The notes beneath the pieces were generated by a model that was not told the origin of the DNA, did no database searches, and saw nothing but the letters and a program-made list of their open reading frames with translations. A DNA stretch of 59,148 bases, taken from Dehalococcoidia bacterium. Lineage in GTDB: Bacteria > Chloroflexota > Dehalococcoidia > Lucifugimonadales > GCA-002694895. Numbering within the stretch: the first letter of the stretch is position 1; every line of letters begins with the position of its first letter. The stretch lies in contig JAPYRX010000010.1 in assembly GCA_029936815.1 (NCBI GenBank), positions 4,498-63,645 of the forward strand, read 5' to 3'. Below, one piece after another: positions 45,976 to 55,640 of the stretch. A program made the translations under genes and the position numbers.

Positions 45976-46836
45976 TTAATTGATTATATTAAATGTTCCT
46001 TCACCTATAAATTCTATTGGACCTTCCATGAAGATAGATTTTTCTCCATCCCAATGGCAAATCAATTCGCCTCCAGGGAAATTCATAATTAATTTATCTT
46101 TATGCATTTTTAATATTTTGGATATTGCAGTTACGGCTGTTGCTCCAGTTCCGCAAGCTTGAGTTATTCCTGAACCTCTTTCCCAAACTCTAACATTGTA
46201 AATATTATCATTAATTACATTTACTATTTCAAAATTTACCTTATGAGGAAACAAATCATGTTTTTCAACTAATGGACCAATATTTTCTAGATCAAATTCA
46301 TATATAGGTGTATCAATGAATGCTACACAATGAGGAACGCCCGTATTTACGCAAAATAATTCTAAATTTATATCTTCATGATTAAAGTTTACAACTGGAA
46401 TACTAGACACTATATAGTCTTTAATTACAGGAATTTTATTTTCTGTAAATATAGGTATCCCCATATCTACAGTAGCTCTATTCATCTTATTGTTTACATA
46501 CTTCGGTGAAATAACATATTTTAGTCCAGCTTTTGTATCAATAGTTATTTTTTCTTGGATTTTAGGAACCACATTTAATTCTTGTGCAAATCTCGCTAAA
46601 CATCTAAGTCCATTCCCGCACATTTCTCCTTCGGATCCATCTGTATTGAACATATGCATACTAAAATCTGCATTATTACTTTTATCTAATATAATTAAAC
46701 CGTCAGACCCTATTCCAAAGTTTTGATCTGAAATTTTAATTGATAAATCACTCCAATTGTAATTTATATTTCGTCCGTCTATATAAATATAATTATTACC
46801 GGCGCCAGTATATTTACTAAATTTTATTTTATTCAT
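45976..46836 (-). CDS. dapF: Diaminopimelate epimerase
   Basis: A 286-residue cofactor-free racemase forming meso-DAP for lysine and peptidoglycan. Both catalytic cysteines are present: C73 in EMCGNGLRC and C228 in ITQACGTGATAV. GAGNNYIYID replaces the usual GxGNDF opening. It overlaps miaA by four bases. Confidence 0.96.
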   Translation of the reverse strand: MNKIKFSKYTGAGNNYIYIDGRNINYNWSDLSIKISDQNFGIGSDGLIILDKSNNADFSMHMFNTDGSEGEMCGNGLRCLARFAQELNVVPKIQEKITIDTKAGLKYVISPKYVNNKMNRATVDMGIPIFTENKIPVIKDYIVSSIPVVNFNHEDINLELFCVNTGVPHCVAFIDTPIYEFDLENIGPLVEKHDLFPHKVNFEIVNVINDNIYNVRVWERGSGITQACGTGATAVTAISKILKMHKDKLIMNFPGGELICHWDGEKSIFMEGPIEFIGEGTFNIIN

Positions 46837-47759
46837 AATTGAGTGGTATCCTTGTTATATTGTAAAATTGATTTTGAAATTTCATTAATATCACGACTTT
46901 TAATATCTGAATCCAACCATTTAATTCTGGAATCTGTTTTTTTAAACCAAGTTCTTTGTTTTTTAATCAAACTAAAAGTTCTTTTCAAAGTGTTTTCTTT
47001 CATTTCATTATAATCAATTTCATTACGGAGGTATAAATAAATTTCTTTATATCCTATCCCAGACATAGAATGGTGAGATAAATTATACCCTTTTTTAATT
47101 AGCATTTCGACTTCAGCAATCCAACCATCTTCAATCATTTTTTCAATTCGATTTGTAATATGTTCTTCCTGATCGTCTTTAGAATAATCTAATCCAAAAA
47201 TTAAATTATTATTACATTTAAGTTTTGAAGAGTTTAAAAATTTCTCTTTGCCTATACTTTTTATTATTTCTAAATACCTTATTAACCTTCTAGTATTATT
47301 TAAATCAAATTTTGTTGATACACTTTCCCCAACTTCCTTTACAAACAAACTTTGAACATATTTGAATCCATTAGTATGGATTTCTAATTCGATATTTTTT
47401 CTAAAATCTTTGTCTGGGGGGACGTCAGGCAAAGCCCATTTATCTATTAGTGCCCATACATACAACCCTGTTCCACCTACAATTATTGGAGTTTTGTTTT
47501 GTGATTTAATTTTGTTAATTGCATATTTAGAATCTTTAATAAAATTATTTAAATTATAATTTATATCAGGATTAACTTTGTCTAAAACATAATGATCTAG
47601 TTTATTTTGTTGATCTATTGTAGGTTTAGCAGTTCCTATATTCATATATTTATATACTTGACGACTATCGGCATTTATAACACTAATAGGTAAATAATCT
47701 GAAATTTTAACAGATGTTTCTGTTTTTCCTGATCCTGTGGGGCCAATTATTGCTATCAA
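46833..47759 (-). CDS. miaA: tRNA dimethylallyltransferase
   Basis: A 308-residue enzyme adding dimethylallyl to A37 of tRNAs. The P-loop is GPTGSGKTE near residue 6, followed by SVINADSRQVYKYMNIGTAKP, VGGTGLYVWAL and the C-terminal KRQRTWF-like KKQRTWFKK. Length is normal. It follows tpiA by six bases. Confidence 0.97.
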   Translation of the reverse strand: MIAIIGPTGSGKTETSVKISDYLPISVINADSRQVYKYMNIGTAKPTIDQQNKLDHYVLDKVNPDINYNLNNFIKDSKYAINKIKSQNKTPIIVGGTGLYVWALIDKWALPDVPPDKDFRKNIELEIHTNGFKYVQSLFVKEVGESVSTKFDLNNTRRLIRYLEIIKSIGKEKFLNSSKLKCNNNLIFGLDYSKDDQEEHITNRIEKMIEDGWIAEVEMLIKKGYNLSHHSMSGIGYKEIYLYLRNEIDYNEMKENTLKRTFSLIKKQRTWFKKTDSRIKWLDSDIKSRDINEISKSILQYNKDTTQL

Positions 47760-47765
47760 TTTATA

Positions 47766-48500
47766 TTAATTTTCTGCATTCGATATGATTTTATAAAACG
47801 TTTTAGCGTTCAAGCTTGCTCTACCTATCAAAAGTCCATTTATATGAGGCTGTGACATATAATCTTTAGAATTATCATCGTTTACACTACCTCCATAAAT
47901 AATATTAAGATCTATGGAGGGATTTATAGATCTTGCTATTTCAAATATGTTTTTAGATATTATTTCAGCTCTTTGAGGGTCACAAAAATTATCATTACCA
48001 ATAGCCCATATAGGTTCATATGCAATAATTAAATTATTGTTCTTGAAATGTTGAACGATATATTCTATTTCAGGAGTTATAATTTCTAATGCCAAATTTA
48101 TATTATTTTCAAAATTATTTTCTCCTATACATACAATAGGAATTAAGTTATTAACACTACATAAGTTTAACTTTTCTATTATTTGAAGTTTTGTTTCTCC
48201 TTTTTGTCTTCTTTCAGAATGCCCTAATATTACATATTGGCAGTATGGTTTCACAAGTTCTATGGAAATATCACCTGTATGTGCGCCATTATTTTTATGT
48301 GAAATGTTCTGAGAACCTATCTTCAAAAATTTATTATTATTAAATTTTTGATTACTATAATCCAATAATGTATAAGGAGGGCATAAAATTACAGATGTAA
48401 ATGCTGAAATATCATTTTTAGATGAATATTCAGCATATTGATCAACTAAATCATTAGTTCCATTCATTTTCCAATTTGCTATGTAATATTTGTTTTTCAT
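47766..48500 (-). CDS. tpiA: Triosephosphate isomerase
   Basis: A 244-residue glycolytic isomerase. NWKMNGT (Lys), ILGHSERRQ (His) and AYEPIWAIGND (Glu) are the three catalytic elements, and YGGSVND plus LIGRASLN close the barrel. Its start overlaps the pgk stop by four bases. Confidence 0.98.
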   Translation of the reverse strand: MKNKYYIANWKMNGTNDLVDQYAEYSSKNDISAFTSVILCPPYTLLDYSNQKFNNNKFLKIGSQNISHKNNGAHTGDISIELVKPYCQYVILGHSERRQKGETKLQIIEKLNLCSVNNLIPIVCIGENNFENNINLALEIITPEIEYIVQHFKNNNLIIAYEPIWAIGNDNFCDPQRAEIISKNIFEIARSINPSIDLNIIYGGSVNDDNSKDYMSQPHINGLLIGRASLNAKTFYKIISNAEN

Positions 48501-49672
48501 TGATTTAAGCTATTATGAATAATAGCTTCTATTCCTGGAAGAGTTCCATTTTCTATGTATTCCATAAAAGCTCCTCCTCCTGTAGAAACATGAGAAAATT
48601 TATCTCTATTTGTAAATTCTTTTATTGCTTGTAAAGTAGATCCTCCACCAGCTACAGTGTATGCATTTTGATTCATTTCAATTGCTTTAGCTATAGCAGC
48701 GGTTCCTTTGTTTGTTTCATCTATTTCAAAAATCCCCATAGGCCCATTCCATAAAATATAATCAGAATTAGAAATAATATCCTTGTATTTATTTATAGTT
48801 CTGAAACCTATATCTAATATGGAGTCTTTTTCTGACAATTTATTTGTATCAATGTTTTCAACTCTATCATTCACTTTTATTAGCACGTCATCGGGTAAAA
48901 TTATTTCTGTTTTATTATTATTTAATATTTCAACTATTGTATCGTTTTCTCTATCTATTGAATTGGTGTCATCCTTAGATTTTAAAAATGATTGAATCAT
49001 ACCACCTCCTATTAATATAGTATTAACTTTACCTATGAAATTACGTAATATAAGAATTTTATCATCTATCTTAGAACCACCAAATATCGCAAGTGAGTTT
49101 TTATAATGTGAACTGTTTACATTAGATATTGAATTATACTCTTCATACATCTTATAACCCATATAACTAGGAAGATAATTAGTTACTCCTGTGATGGATG
49201 AATGATTTCTATGAGACACTGCAAAAGCCTCATTAACATAAATATCTGCTATTGACGATAATGTTTCACTAAATGATTCAGAATAATTTTCTTCTTCTTT
49301 AAAAAACCTTATATTATCTAGCATTATTAACTCATTATTATTAATACTATTAATTTTATTTAACATATTAGTTTCACTGAAATCAATTAGATTAATTTGA
49401 TAGTTTAGAATTTGCTCAATTTGTTCTTTTATATTATTCAATGATAGTTTAGAAGATTTTTCACCTTTTGGCCTACCCATATGAGATACCATTATTATTC
49501 TGATATTATGATTTATTAAATAATCAATTGTTTTTTTAACAACACGAATCCTGGTGTCATCTAAAATTTCATAGTTTTCTGATATTGGGACATTGAAATC
49601 TACTCGCAATAAGCAAGTTTGGATTTTCGAATTGTTATATTTAATATTATTTAAGTGAAATTTTACATTCAT
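48497..49672 (-). CDS. pgk: Phosphoglycerate kinase
   Basis: A 391-residue glycolytic kinase. LLRVDFNVPI, MVSHMGRPKG, LLDNIRFFKEE, and the C-terminal GGGSTLQAI (Ser where many have Asp) and STGGGAFME are typical. The pgk-tpiA pair is common in bacteria; gap is not present. It overlaps the degenerate prenyl-synthase gene by four bases. Confidence 0.97.
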   Translation of the reverse strand: MNVKFHLNNIKYNNSKIQTCLLRVDFNVPISENYEILDDTRIRVVKKTIDYLINHNIRIIMVSHMGRPKGEKSSKLSLNNIKEQIEQILNYQINLIDFSETNMLNKINSINNNELIMLDNIRFFKEEENYSESFSETLSSIADIYVNEAFAVSHRNHSSITGVTNYLPSYMGYKMYEEYNSISNVNSSHYKNSLAIFGGSKIDDKILILRNFIGKVNTILIGGGMIQSFLKSKDDTNSIDRENDTIVEILNNNKTEIILPDDVLIKVNDRVENIDTNKLSEKDSILDIGFRTINKYKDIISNSDYILWNGPMGIFEIDETNKGTAAIAKAIEMNQNAYTVAGGGSTLQAIKEFTNRDKFSHVSTGGGAFMEYIENGTLPGIEAIIHNSLNQ

Positions 49673-50655
49673 AAAATCGAAAGTTCTTCTAATACGTTTT
49701 CTATTTTTTTATTAGGGTCATTTAAGCTATTTAATATGTTTTTTAATTCATTTTTTTGTTCTGTTAGATAGTTATTATAGTTTTTATGGATTTCTGATGA
49801 ATAAAAAGTTTCGTTTAAAAATTTTACATCATCTAATTCGAGCATACGTTTCATATAAATTGTACCTAATTTTTTCACATAATCTAAGGAATTTTTATAT
49901 TCATCAAATATGTATGCTATAGGTAATATTTTTTTCTTATTTAAAATTTCATTTTCTAATTTAGTAAAATTTTGATTAGTATTGTTAGTTAACAAATTAT
50001 CAAATGCATTTAAATGTTTATTATATAAATTTATTTCTCCTACTATTTTTAACATATTTGATATTTGTATGTTATCGTTGAATAAAGTCGAAACAAATTT
50101 ATACATTTCAATTTCTTTCAGATCATAAATATTCTTTACTGTATTAAATTCTATTTTATATTGTTCTGAATTCTGTAATTCTAAGTATTTACCTTTAAAA
50201 ATATTTAGAATTAGATTGTCAAAATTTCGTAAAACAGTAAGAGTATCATTAGTTTCCAATAATTCATTTTGAATAATAGTTATTTTTGACAAACTATATA
50301 GACAATCACCTGCATTAATCGCTTGTGCAGGTCCCCATTTCCACCATAATGTATCTTTACCATTGGAATTTGGTGTTCCAGAACCGATTTCATCATGAAT
50401 GGTTAAGCCCGTTTTAAATAAATATAATGCAGAAAGTCCGGTTATAACTTTCGAATAATTTTTTTCATCATTAAATAAGCTAATTATTGATAGTGAACAA
50501 GCAATTTCATTATGATTATCTATAATATTTGATTCTGATAATACTGTTGTATTGGCATCAAATAATTGATACGAAAGCATATCAATTAAACCGTGATCTA
50601 TATCTTTGATAGTCTGTTCAATTATATTTGATATTTTACTTAAATGTTCTTTCAT
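49669..50655 (-). CDS. Polyprenyl-synthase-like protein with degraded Asp motifs
   Basis: A 328-residue protein aligned by eye to trans-prenyltransferases: FKTGLTIHDEIGSGTP then WWKWGPAQAINAGDCLYSL. In functional enzymes the first part reads DDIxD and here it is D88, E89, G91, so the last Asp is lost. In the second region the expected DDxLG is AFDNLL, also degraded, though NKKKILPIAY follows. It probably does not bind Mg-diphosphate normally; it could be a regulatory partner of a heterodimeric synthase or a relic. It lies between tsaC/sua5 and pgk in a tight run. Confidence 0.65.
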   Translation of the reverse strand: MKEHLSKISNIIEQTIKDIDHGLIDMLSYQLFDANTTVLSESNIIDNHNEIACSLSIISLFNDEKNYSKVITGLSALYLFKTGLTIHDEIGSGTPNSNGKDTLWWKWGPAQAINAGDCLYSLSKITIIQNELLETNDTLTVLRNFDNLILNIFKGKYLELQNSEQYKIEFNTVKNIYDLKEIEMYKFVSTLFNDNIQISNMLKIVGEINLYNKHLNAFDNLLTNNTNQNFTKLENEILNKKKILPIAYIFDEYKNSLDYVKKLGTIYMKRMLELDDVKFLNETFYSSEIHKNYNNYLTEQKNELKNILNSLNDPNKKIENVLEELSIL

Positions 50656-50657
50656 AT

Positions 50658-51278
50658 TTAATCTACTTTTATTCCTGCATTTTTTATATCACTTATAGTT
50701 ATTACCCCTTCTCTTATTATTTCAAGTTTATTATTTGAAAGGTCTAATATTGTAGAAGGGTTATTATTTTTTTCTGTATATTCTCCAAAAACAATCATAT
50801 CCACTTTATCACCAAGGTCATTGACTAATTCTTCTTTCAATAAACTGTGAGTTTTCCCAGATATATTTGCACTTGTTCCCGTTATTCCACTATTTAATAT
50901 GTTCATTATTTTAATTAAATTTTTGCTATTTGGTATTCTAAGAGCTATATTATCTGAATCCCCTGATATTATATTTGAAATAAATGATTTTTTCTTCATT
51001 ATTAATGTAAGTGCCCCAGGTAAAAAAGTTTCTATTAATTTTTCACACATTTTATTAACATTATTCGAATATTTATAAAAGTAATTTTTATTTGGGACAA
51101 GTACAGGGATCCCTTTTGATATATCTCTTCCTTTGATTGCTAAAATTTTATTCAAACTATTTTCATTACTAATAACACAACTCAATGCATAAATTGTATC
51201 TGTGGGAAGAACAACAACTCCGCCTTTACTTAATACATTTACTACAATATTTTTTGATTTGTCTAAAGAGAACTCCAT
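50658..51278 (-). CDS. tsaC: Threonylcarbamoyl-AMP synthase (YrdC/Sua5)
   Basis: A 206-residue YrdC-domain protein making threonylcarbamoyl-AMP for t6A37 of tRNA. VVVLPTDTIYALSC, LAIKGRDISKGIP and GALTLIMKKK and SANISGK are characteristic. There is no C-terminal Sua5 domain, so it is the short TsaC form. It is first in the minus-strand run down to hflX and is divergent from guaA. Confidence 0.95.
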   Translation of the reverse strand: MEFSLDKSKNIVVNVLSKGGVVVLPTDTIYALSCVISNENSLNKILAIKGRDISKGIPVLVPNKNYFYKYSNNVNKMCEKLIETFLPGALTLIMKKKSFISNIISGDSDNIALRIPNSKNLIKIMNILNSGITGTSANISGKTHSLLKEELVNDLGDKVDMIVFGEYTEKNNNPSTILDLSNNKLEIIREGVITISDIKNAGIKVD

Positions 51279-51320
51279 ATTTTGTTGACCTTAACCTATT
51301 ATTAATTTAAGCTTTTTTTT

Positions 51321-52877
51321 ATGAATTCAATTAATACTGAAAACAAAAATAATACTGTTATTATATTAGATTATGGATCTCAATATTCTAAACTTATTGC
51401 AAGAAGAGTTAGAGAATGTAATATCTATTCTGAAATAATCAACCCAAATGAATCTTATGAAGCTCTTAAGAATAAGAATATTATGGGAATAATTTTATCT
51501 GGAGGCCCATCGGGAATTAATGATATTGAGTCTCCTAAAATACCAAATTGGCTTTATGATTTTGATGTTCCTATTCTAGGAATCTGCTATGGATTACAAG
51601 CGATCATATACGATCAAGGGGGAAAAGTTTCTTCTGAACAAAATCCTGAATACGGAAATTCCAGTATTAATATTATTAACTCATCAGACAAACTTTTTAA
51701 AGATTGCGATGAAAATTTTAATGTTTGGATGAGTCATGGAGATTCAGTAACTTCTATGCCTGATGGTTATGAATTATTGGCTTCTACAGAATCGTGTAAA
51801 TACGCTGCTGTTAAATCTGATAATATATACGGCATTCAATTTCACCCAGAAGTTGTTCATACAGAGAATGGAAGTAAAATAATTAGAAATTTTGTATATG
51901 AAATATGTAATATACCTCCAGATTGGACTTCGGAAAATTTCATAGTGAATACTGTAAATAAAATTCGAAATCAAGTTGGTACTAATAAAGTCCTATGCGC
52001 TATCTCTGGTGGAGTAGATTCATCTGTGACTGCGGCTCTGATAAATCAATCAATAGGACAAAACCTTGTATGTTTGTTTGTAAATAATGGATTACTAAGA
52101 AAAAATGAACACACCGAAGTTGTCGCAAAATTTAAAGAAGCTAATATAAATGTAGAATATTTAGATGCAACCGAAATATTTTTGTCAAAGCTGGCAAATA
52201 TTTCAGATCCAGAAGAAAAACGAAAGATAATTGGCAATACTTTTATTGAAGTTTTTGAATCTTTTAAAAAAAACTATGATGATATTAAATATTTAGCTCA
52301 AGGTACTTTATATCCAGATGTAATAGAGAGTGCTACTAATGATTCACTTAATGCTTCCAAAATCAAAACCCATCATAATGTTGGAGGACTACCTTCAGAG
52401 ATGAATTTTAAATTAGTTGAGCCCTTACGTAACCTTTTCAAAGATGAAGTAAGAGTCATAGGTAGAGAATTAGGATTGCCAAAATTTTTGGTTGATAGAC
52501 AACCATTTCCCGGTCCCGGTCTTGCTATAAGAATAATGGGAGAAATAACATTTCCTAAACTTGAATTACTAAGAGAAGCAGATTGGATACTTATGGACGA
52601 AATTAAAAACAATGATTTATATGATAAATTATGGCAAAGTTTTGCTGTTTTATTAAATACCCAAACTGTGGGAGTCATGGGAGATCATAGAACCTATGAA
52701 TATACAATTGCAATCAGAGCTGTTAATAGTGAAGATGCAATGACAGCAGATTGGGCTAAATTGCCTTACGAAGTATTAGATTCTATTTCAAGTAGAATAA
52801 CTAATGAAGTTCATGGAATAAATCGCGTGGTTTATGATATAACGAGCAAACCACCAGGAACTATTGAATGGGAATGA
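51321..52877 (+). CDS. guaA: GMP synthase (glutamine-hydrolysing)
   Basis: A 518-residue enzyme converting XMP to GMP. The class I glutaminase half has C89 (GICYGLQ) with H175 and E177 (FHPEVVH); the synthetase half has the PP-loop SGGVDSS (229-235); the C-terminus ends in KPPGTIEWE, the standard dimer tail. A T-rich stretch, without a ribosome site, precedes the ATG; TTGACC at 51285-51290 is a possible -35. Confidence 0.98.
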   Translation: MNSINTENKNNTVIILDYGSQYSKLIARRVRECNIYSEIINPNESYEALKNKNIMGIILSGGPSGINDIESPKIPNWLYDFDVPILGICYGLQAIIYDQGGKVSSEQNPEYGNSSINIINSSDKLFKDCDENFNVWMSHGDSVTSMPDGYELLASTESCKYAAVKSDNIYGIQFHPEVVHTENGSKIIRNFVYEICNIPPDWTSENFIVNTVNKIRNQVGTNKVLCAISGGVDSSVTAALINQSIGQNLVCLFVNNGLLRKNEHTEVVAKFKEANINVEYLDATEIFLSKLANISDPEEKRKIIGNTFIEVFESFKKNYDDIKYLAQGTLYPDVIESATNDSLNASKIKTHHNVGGLPSEMNFKLVEPLRNLFKDEVRVIGRELGLPKFLVDRQPFPGPGLAIRIMGEITFPKLELLREADWILMDEIKNNDLYDKLWQSFAVLLNTQTVGVMGDHRTYEYTIAIRAVNSEDAMTADWAKLPYEVLDSISSRITNEVHGINRVVYDITSKPPGTIEWE

Positions 52878-53359
52878 TAAGAGAAACGAAAGAATCTGAT
52901 TTAGAGAAAGTATTTAATTTAATCTATTCAGCTTTTGGCAATAAAGCAGAATCTGATTTAGTTAGACAATTAATTTTAGACGAAGATGTATTTTTAAATC
53001 TTATATTTGAATCGTCAGATACCATTGTAGGCAATATAGTGGTTTCTAAAATATCAATGGCACCTGATAAAGGTTTATTGTGTGGCGGAATTGCTCCTCT
53101 TTCTGTGTTACCTGAAAATCAATCCTTTGGAATAGGCTCTCAACTAATGGAATCAGCCATAAAAAAGAGCAAAGAAATGAAGATCGATGCTTTATTTCTT
53201 CTGGGTGATCCAAATTACTATAAAAGATTTAATTTTAAAGTTTCAAATTTGCCTAGTGACTACAGTGCTGAACATTTTCAGGAACTAGAACTAACTAAAG
53301 ACTGTTTGGTGAATGTGAAGTCAAAAGTCATTTACGCAAATGCATTCACGAGTCTATAG
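52868..53359 (+). CDS. GNAT-family N-acetyltransferase
   Basis: A 163-residue YhbS-like acetyltransferase. The acetyl-CoA loop region reads GGIAPLSVLPENQSFGIGSQLMESAI, and LGDPNYYKRFNF is the family closing motif. The substrate is unknown. It starts inside the guaA end (ATG at 52868, or the ATG at 52874 that overlaps the guaA stop as ATGA). Confidence 0.88.
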   Translation: MGMIRETKESDLEKVFNLIYSAFGNKAESDLVRQLILDEDVFLNLIFESSDTIVGNIVVSKISMAPDKGLLCGGIAPLSVLPENQSFGIGSQLMESAIKKSKEMKIDALFLLGDPNYYKRFNFKVSNLPSDYSAEHFQELELTKDCLVNVKSKVIYANAFTSL

Positions 53360-53432
53360 TCATGGAAGAAGAGTTACAGAAAAATTACAAAGCCGATTTC
53401 AATAACACTTAGATATTTGATTGGGGAGGGAA

Positions 53433-55463
53433 ATGCCCAATAATTTACAAAATGAAAACAGTCCATATTTATTACAACATTCTGATAATCCTGTTAATTG
53501 GTATCCATGGTCAGAAATACCGTTTGATATTGCAAAAAAACTTGACCGACCTGTTTTTTTAAGTATTGGCTATTCTTCTTGTCATTGGTGCCATGTCATG
53601 GAAGAAGAAAGCTTTACAAATTTAGATACTGCTTTATATTTAAATGAGAATTTTGTTTCGATTAAAGTAGACAGAGAAGAAAGACCAGATATTGATAGTA
53701 TATATATGGAAGCATTACAGGCATTAACAGATTCAGGCGGATGGCCTGCAAGCTTGTTTTTAACACCAGATAAAATACCGTTTTTTGCAGGCACTTATTT
53801 TCCTTTAGTTCAAAGAGGAAACCACCCAAATTTCATGAGTGTTCTACAGTCAATTGTAGAACACTATAAAAATAAGCAAGAAACAATCTTTGAGATTGGT
53901 GATCAAATTAAACAAATGTTAAATACAAACTTAAAAAATGAATCACATAATATTAATATTAAAAATGTAATTGAAAGTATCAAAACATCTTTTGACAAGG
54001 AAAACGGCGGTTTTTATAGTGCTCCTAAATTCCCTCAACCAAGCATATTAGAATTTTTAATTTTTTTGAAAAACAATCACTTGATTTATTCAAATCTTAT
54101 TTCTGAAAAAGATATAGATGACATGTTAATTAAATCATTGTATATGATGGCTACTGGAGGGATCTACGATCAATTAGGAGGAGGTTTTCATAGATATACA
54201 GTAGATGCAAAATGGATAATTCCTCATTTCGAAAAAATGTTATATGACAATGCTTTGCTTTCAAGTTTATATACCAAAAGCTACGATTTTTATAAATATA
54301 ATTGGTTAAATTTTGTCTCGGATGATGTATTGAAATATCTGGTTACTGAAATGTCTGAAAATAATAAAGGATTTTTTTCTGCTGTAGACGCTGATTCAGA
54401 GGGAAAAGAAGGTAAATTTTATGTGTGGGAATCTAGTGAATTCAATAATATCTTAGACGGTAAAGAAATTAAATTAGCAAAAGATATTTTTAACATTTCT
54501 GACAAAGGTAACTTTGAAGGTAAAAATATTTTAACAGGAGGATATCCAAACAAATTAAATATACACACGAATGAAACTATTATCGATTTAGATAAACTAA
54601 GAATAAAGCTTATTGATAGTAGAAATAAACGTATACCTCCATTTAAAGACAAAAAAATAATTACTGCATGGAACGGAATGATTATTACTGGATTAATGAA
54701 TAAATACTTTTCCAATTCTCATCATAAATATTTGGAAAAATCTATAAAGACTGCTAACTATATTTATTCGTATATAAATAAAAATAATGAATTGCCTAGG
54801 TATGTAATAAATGACACCCCTTTTTATACTGCTACTCTAGAAGATTATGCCTATTTCATAGAGGGTTTAATTGAAATTCACAAAGGTACTTTAGATTATA
54901 AGTGGTTACATCTAGCAATAGAGCTCTCTGATAAAGTCTTACAATTATATTATGATGATTTCAGTCATATTATGTTCGATAGTAGTAAAGAATTGAAAGA
55001 TTTATTTGTCAGGCCGAAAAGCATATATGACAATCCATATTCGAGCCCTTTTTCAAAAATGACAGAATGTTTGTATTATTTAGGATCCGTTACGAATAAT
55101 AATAATTACTTACAAATTGTAGATAGAATAACAAAAGATATAATGTCTTACATAAAAAATGTTCCTATGCATACATTATCATGGACTAGATTGTTGGAAT
55201 CAATAAAGTATGATCAAAAGAATCATTTAGTTATTATTCATGAGAATAAAGATATAGATTTATTACTAAAAAACTTAGAGATTAATAATAACCCTAATCT
55301 TTTTTATTTTGGAAAGTCTATAGAAAGCGAGAGTAATTTGAAAATATTTAATGACAAAAAAATGATTGAAAATAAAAACACATTTTATTTATGCAAATCA
55401 TATATATGTAATTTACCTACAAACTCTATATCAGAAATAAAATCTCAAATTAAAAATATGTAG
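53433..55463 (+). CDS. DUF255 thioredoxin-like/six-hairpin protein (YyaL-like)
   Basis: A 676-residue protein with an N-terminal thioredoxin-fold DUF255 domain, containing SIGYSSCHWCHVMEEESF (C50, C53), and a long alpha/alpha (six-hairpin glycosidase-like) C-terminal domain. The family is widespread with unknown function. I choose ATG 53433 with a GGAGG just upstream (53425-53429 region) because MPNNLQNENSPYLLQHS is the usual family N-terminus; a TTG start at 53421 would add four residues. Confidence 0.88.
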   Translation: MPNNLQNENSPYLLQHSDNPVNWYPWSEIPFDIAKKLDRPVFLSIGYSSCHWCHVMEEESFTNLDTALYLNENFVSIKVDREERPDIDSIYMEALQALTDSGGWPASLFLTPDKIPFFAGTYFPLVQRGNHPNFMSVLQSIVEHYKNKQETIFEIGDQIKQMLNTNLKNESHNINIKNVIESIKTSFDKENGGFYSAPKFPQPSILEFLIFLKNNHLIYSNLISEKDIDDMLIKSLYMMATGGIYDQLGGGFHRYTVDAKWIIPHFEKMLYDNALLSSLYTKSYDFYKYNWLNFVSDDVLKYLVTEMSENNKGFFSAVDADSEGKEGKFYVWESSEFNNILDGKEIKLAKDIFNISDKGNFEGKNILTGGYPNKLNIHTNETIIDLDKLRIKLIDSRNKRIPPFKDKKIITAWNGMIITGLMNKYFSNSHHKYLEKSIKTANYIYSYINKNNELPRYVINDTPFYTATLEDYAYFIEGLIEIHKGTLDYKWLHLAIELSDKVLQLYYDDFSHIMFDSSKELKDLFVRPKSIYDNPYSSPFSKMTECLYYLGSVTNNNNYLQIVDRITKDIMSYIKNVPMHTLSWTRLLESIKYDQKNHLVIIHENKDIDLLLKNLEINNNPNLFYFGKSIESESNLKIFNDKKMIENKNTFYLCKSYICNLPTNSISEIKSQIKNM

Positions 55464-55467
55464 TAGT

Positions 55468-55629
55468 CTATTTAATTGATTTTGATATGTTACTTAAATC
55501 AACTTTTGCTTTGCCATCTATTGCCTTAGTAAAGTCTTTTTCAAATCCTTGTGCCTGAGAATCATAATATTCCCATTCTTCATCAGTTAATTCTTTATCA
55601 GTAATTATTATGATTATAATTGTATCAAT
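55468..55629 (-). CDS. Possible small protein lacking a standard start codon
   Basis: A 53-codon open frame on the minus strand fills the gap between the DUF255 gene and ggt. It ends TAG at 55468-55470. After ATT-GAT-ACA at 55629 it has six Ile codons in a row, then ITDKELTDEEWEYYDSQ and a Lys/Asp-rich tail. The codon use and acidic composition look coding, but upstream of ATT is a stop codon (TGA at 55633-55635) and there is no ATG, GTG or TTG in frame. It may start at ATT, or be the remnant or sequence-altered end of a gene. Confidence 0.35.
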   Translation of the reverse strand: MDTIIIIIITDKELTDEEWEYYDSQAQGFEKDFTKAIDGKAKVDLSNISKSIK

Positions 55630-55640
55630 GACTCAAACAA

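Noticed and set aside
53362-53412. A 16-codon frame (MEEELQKNYK...) between the GNAT and DUF255 genes
   Set aside because: Too short and without any support; probably just spacer.
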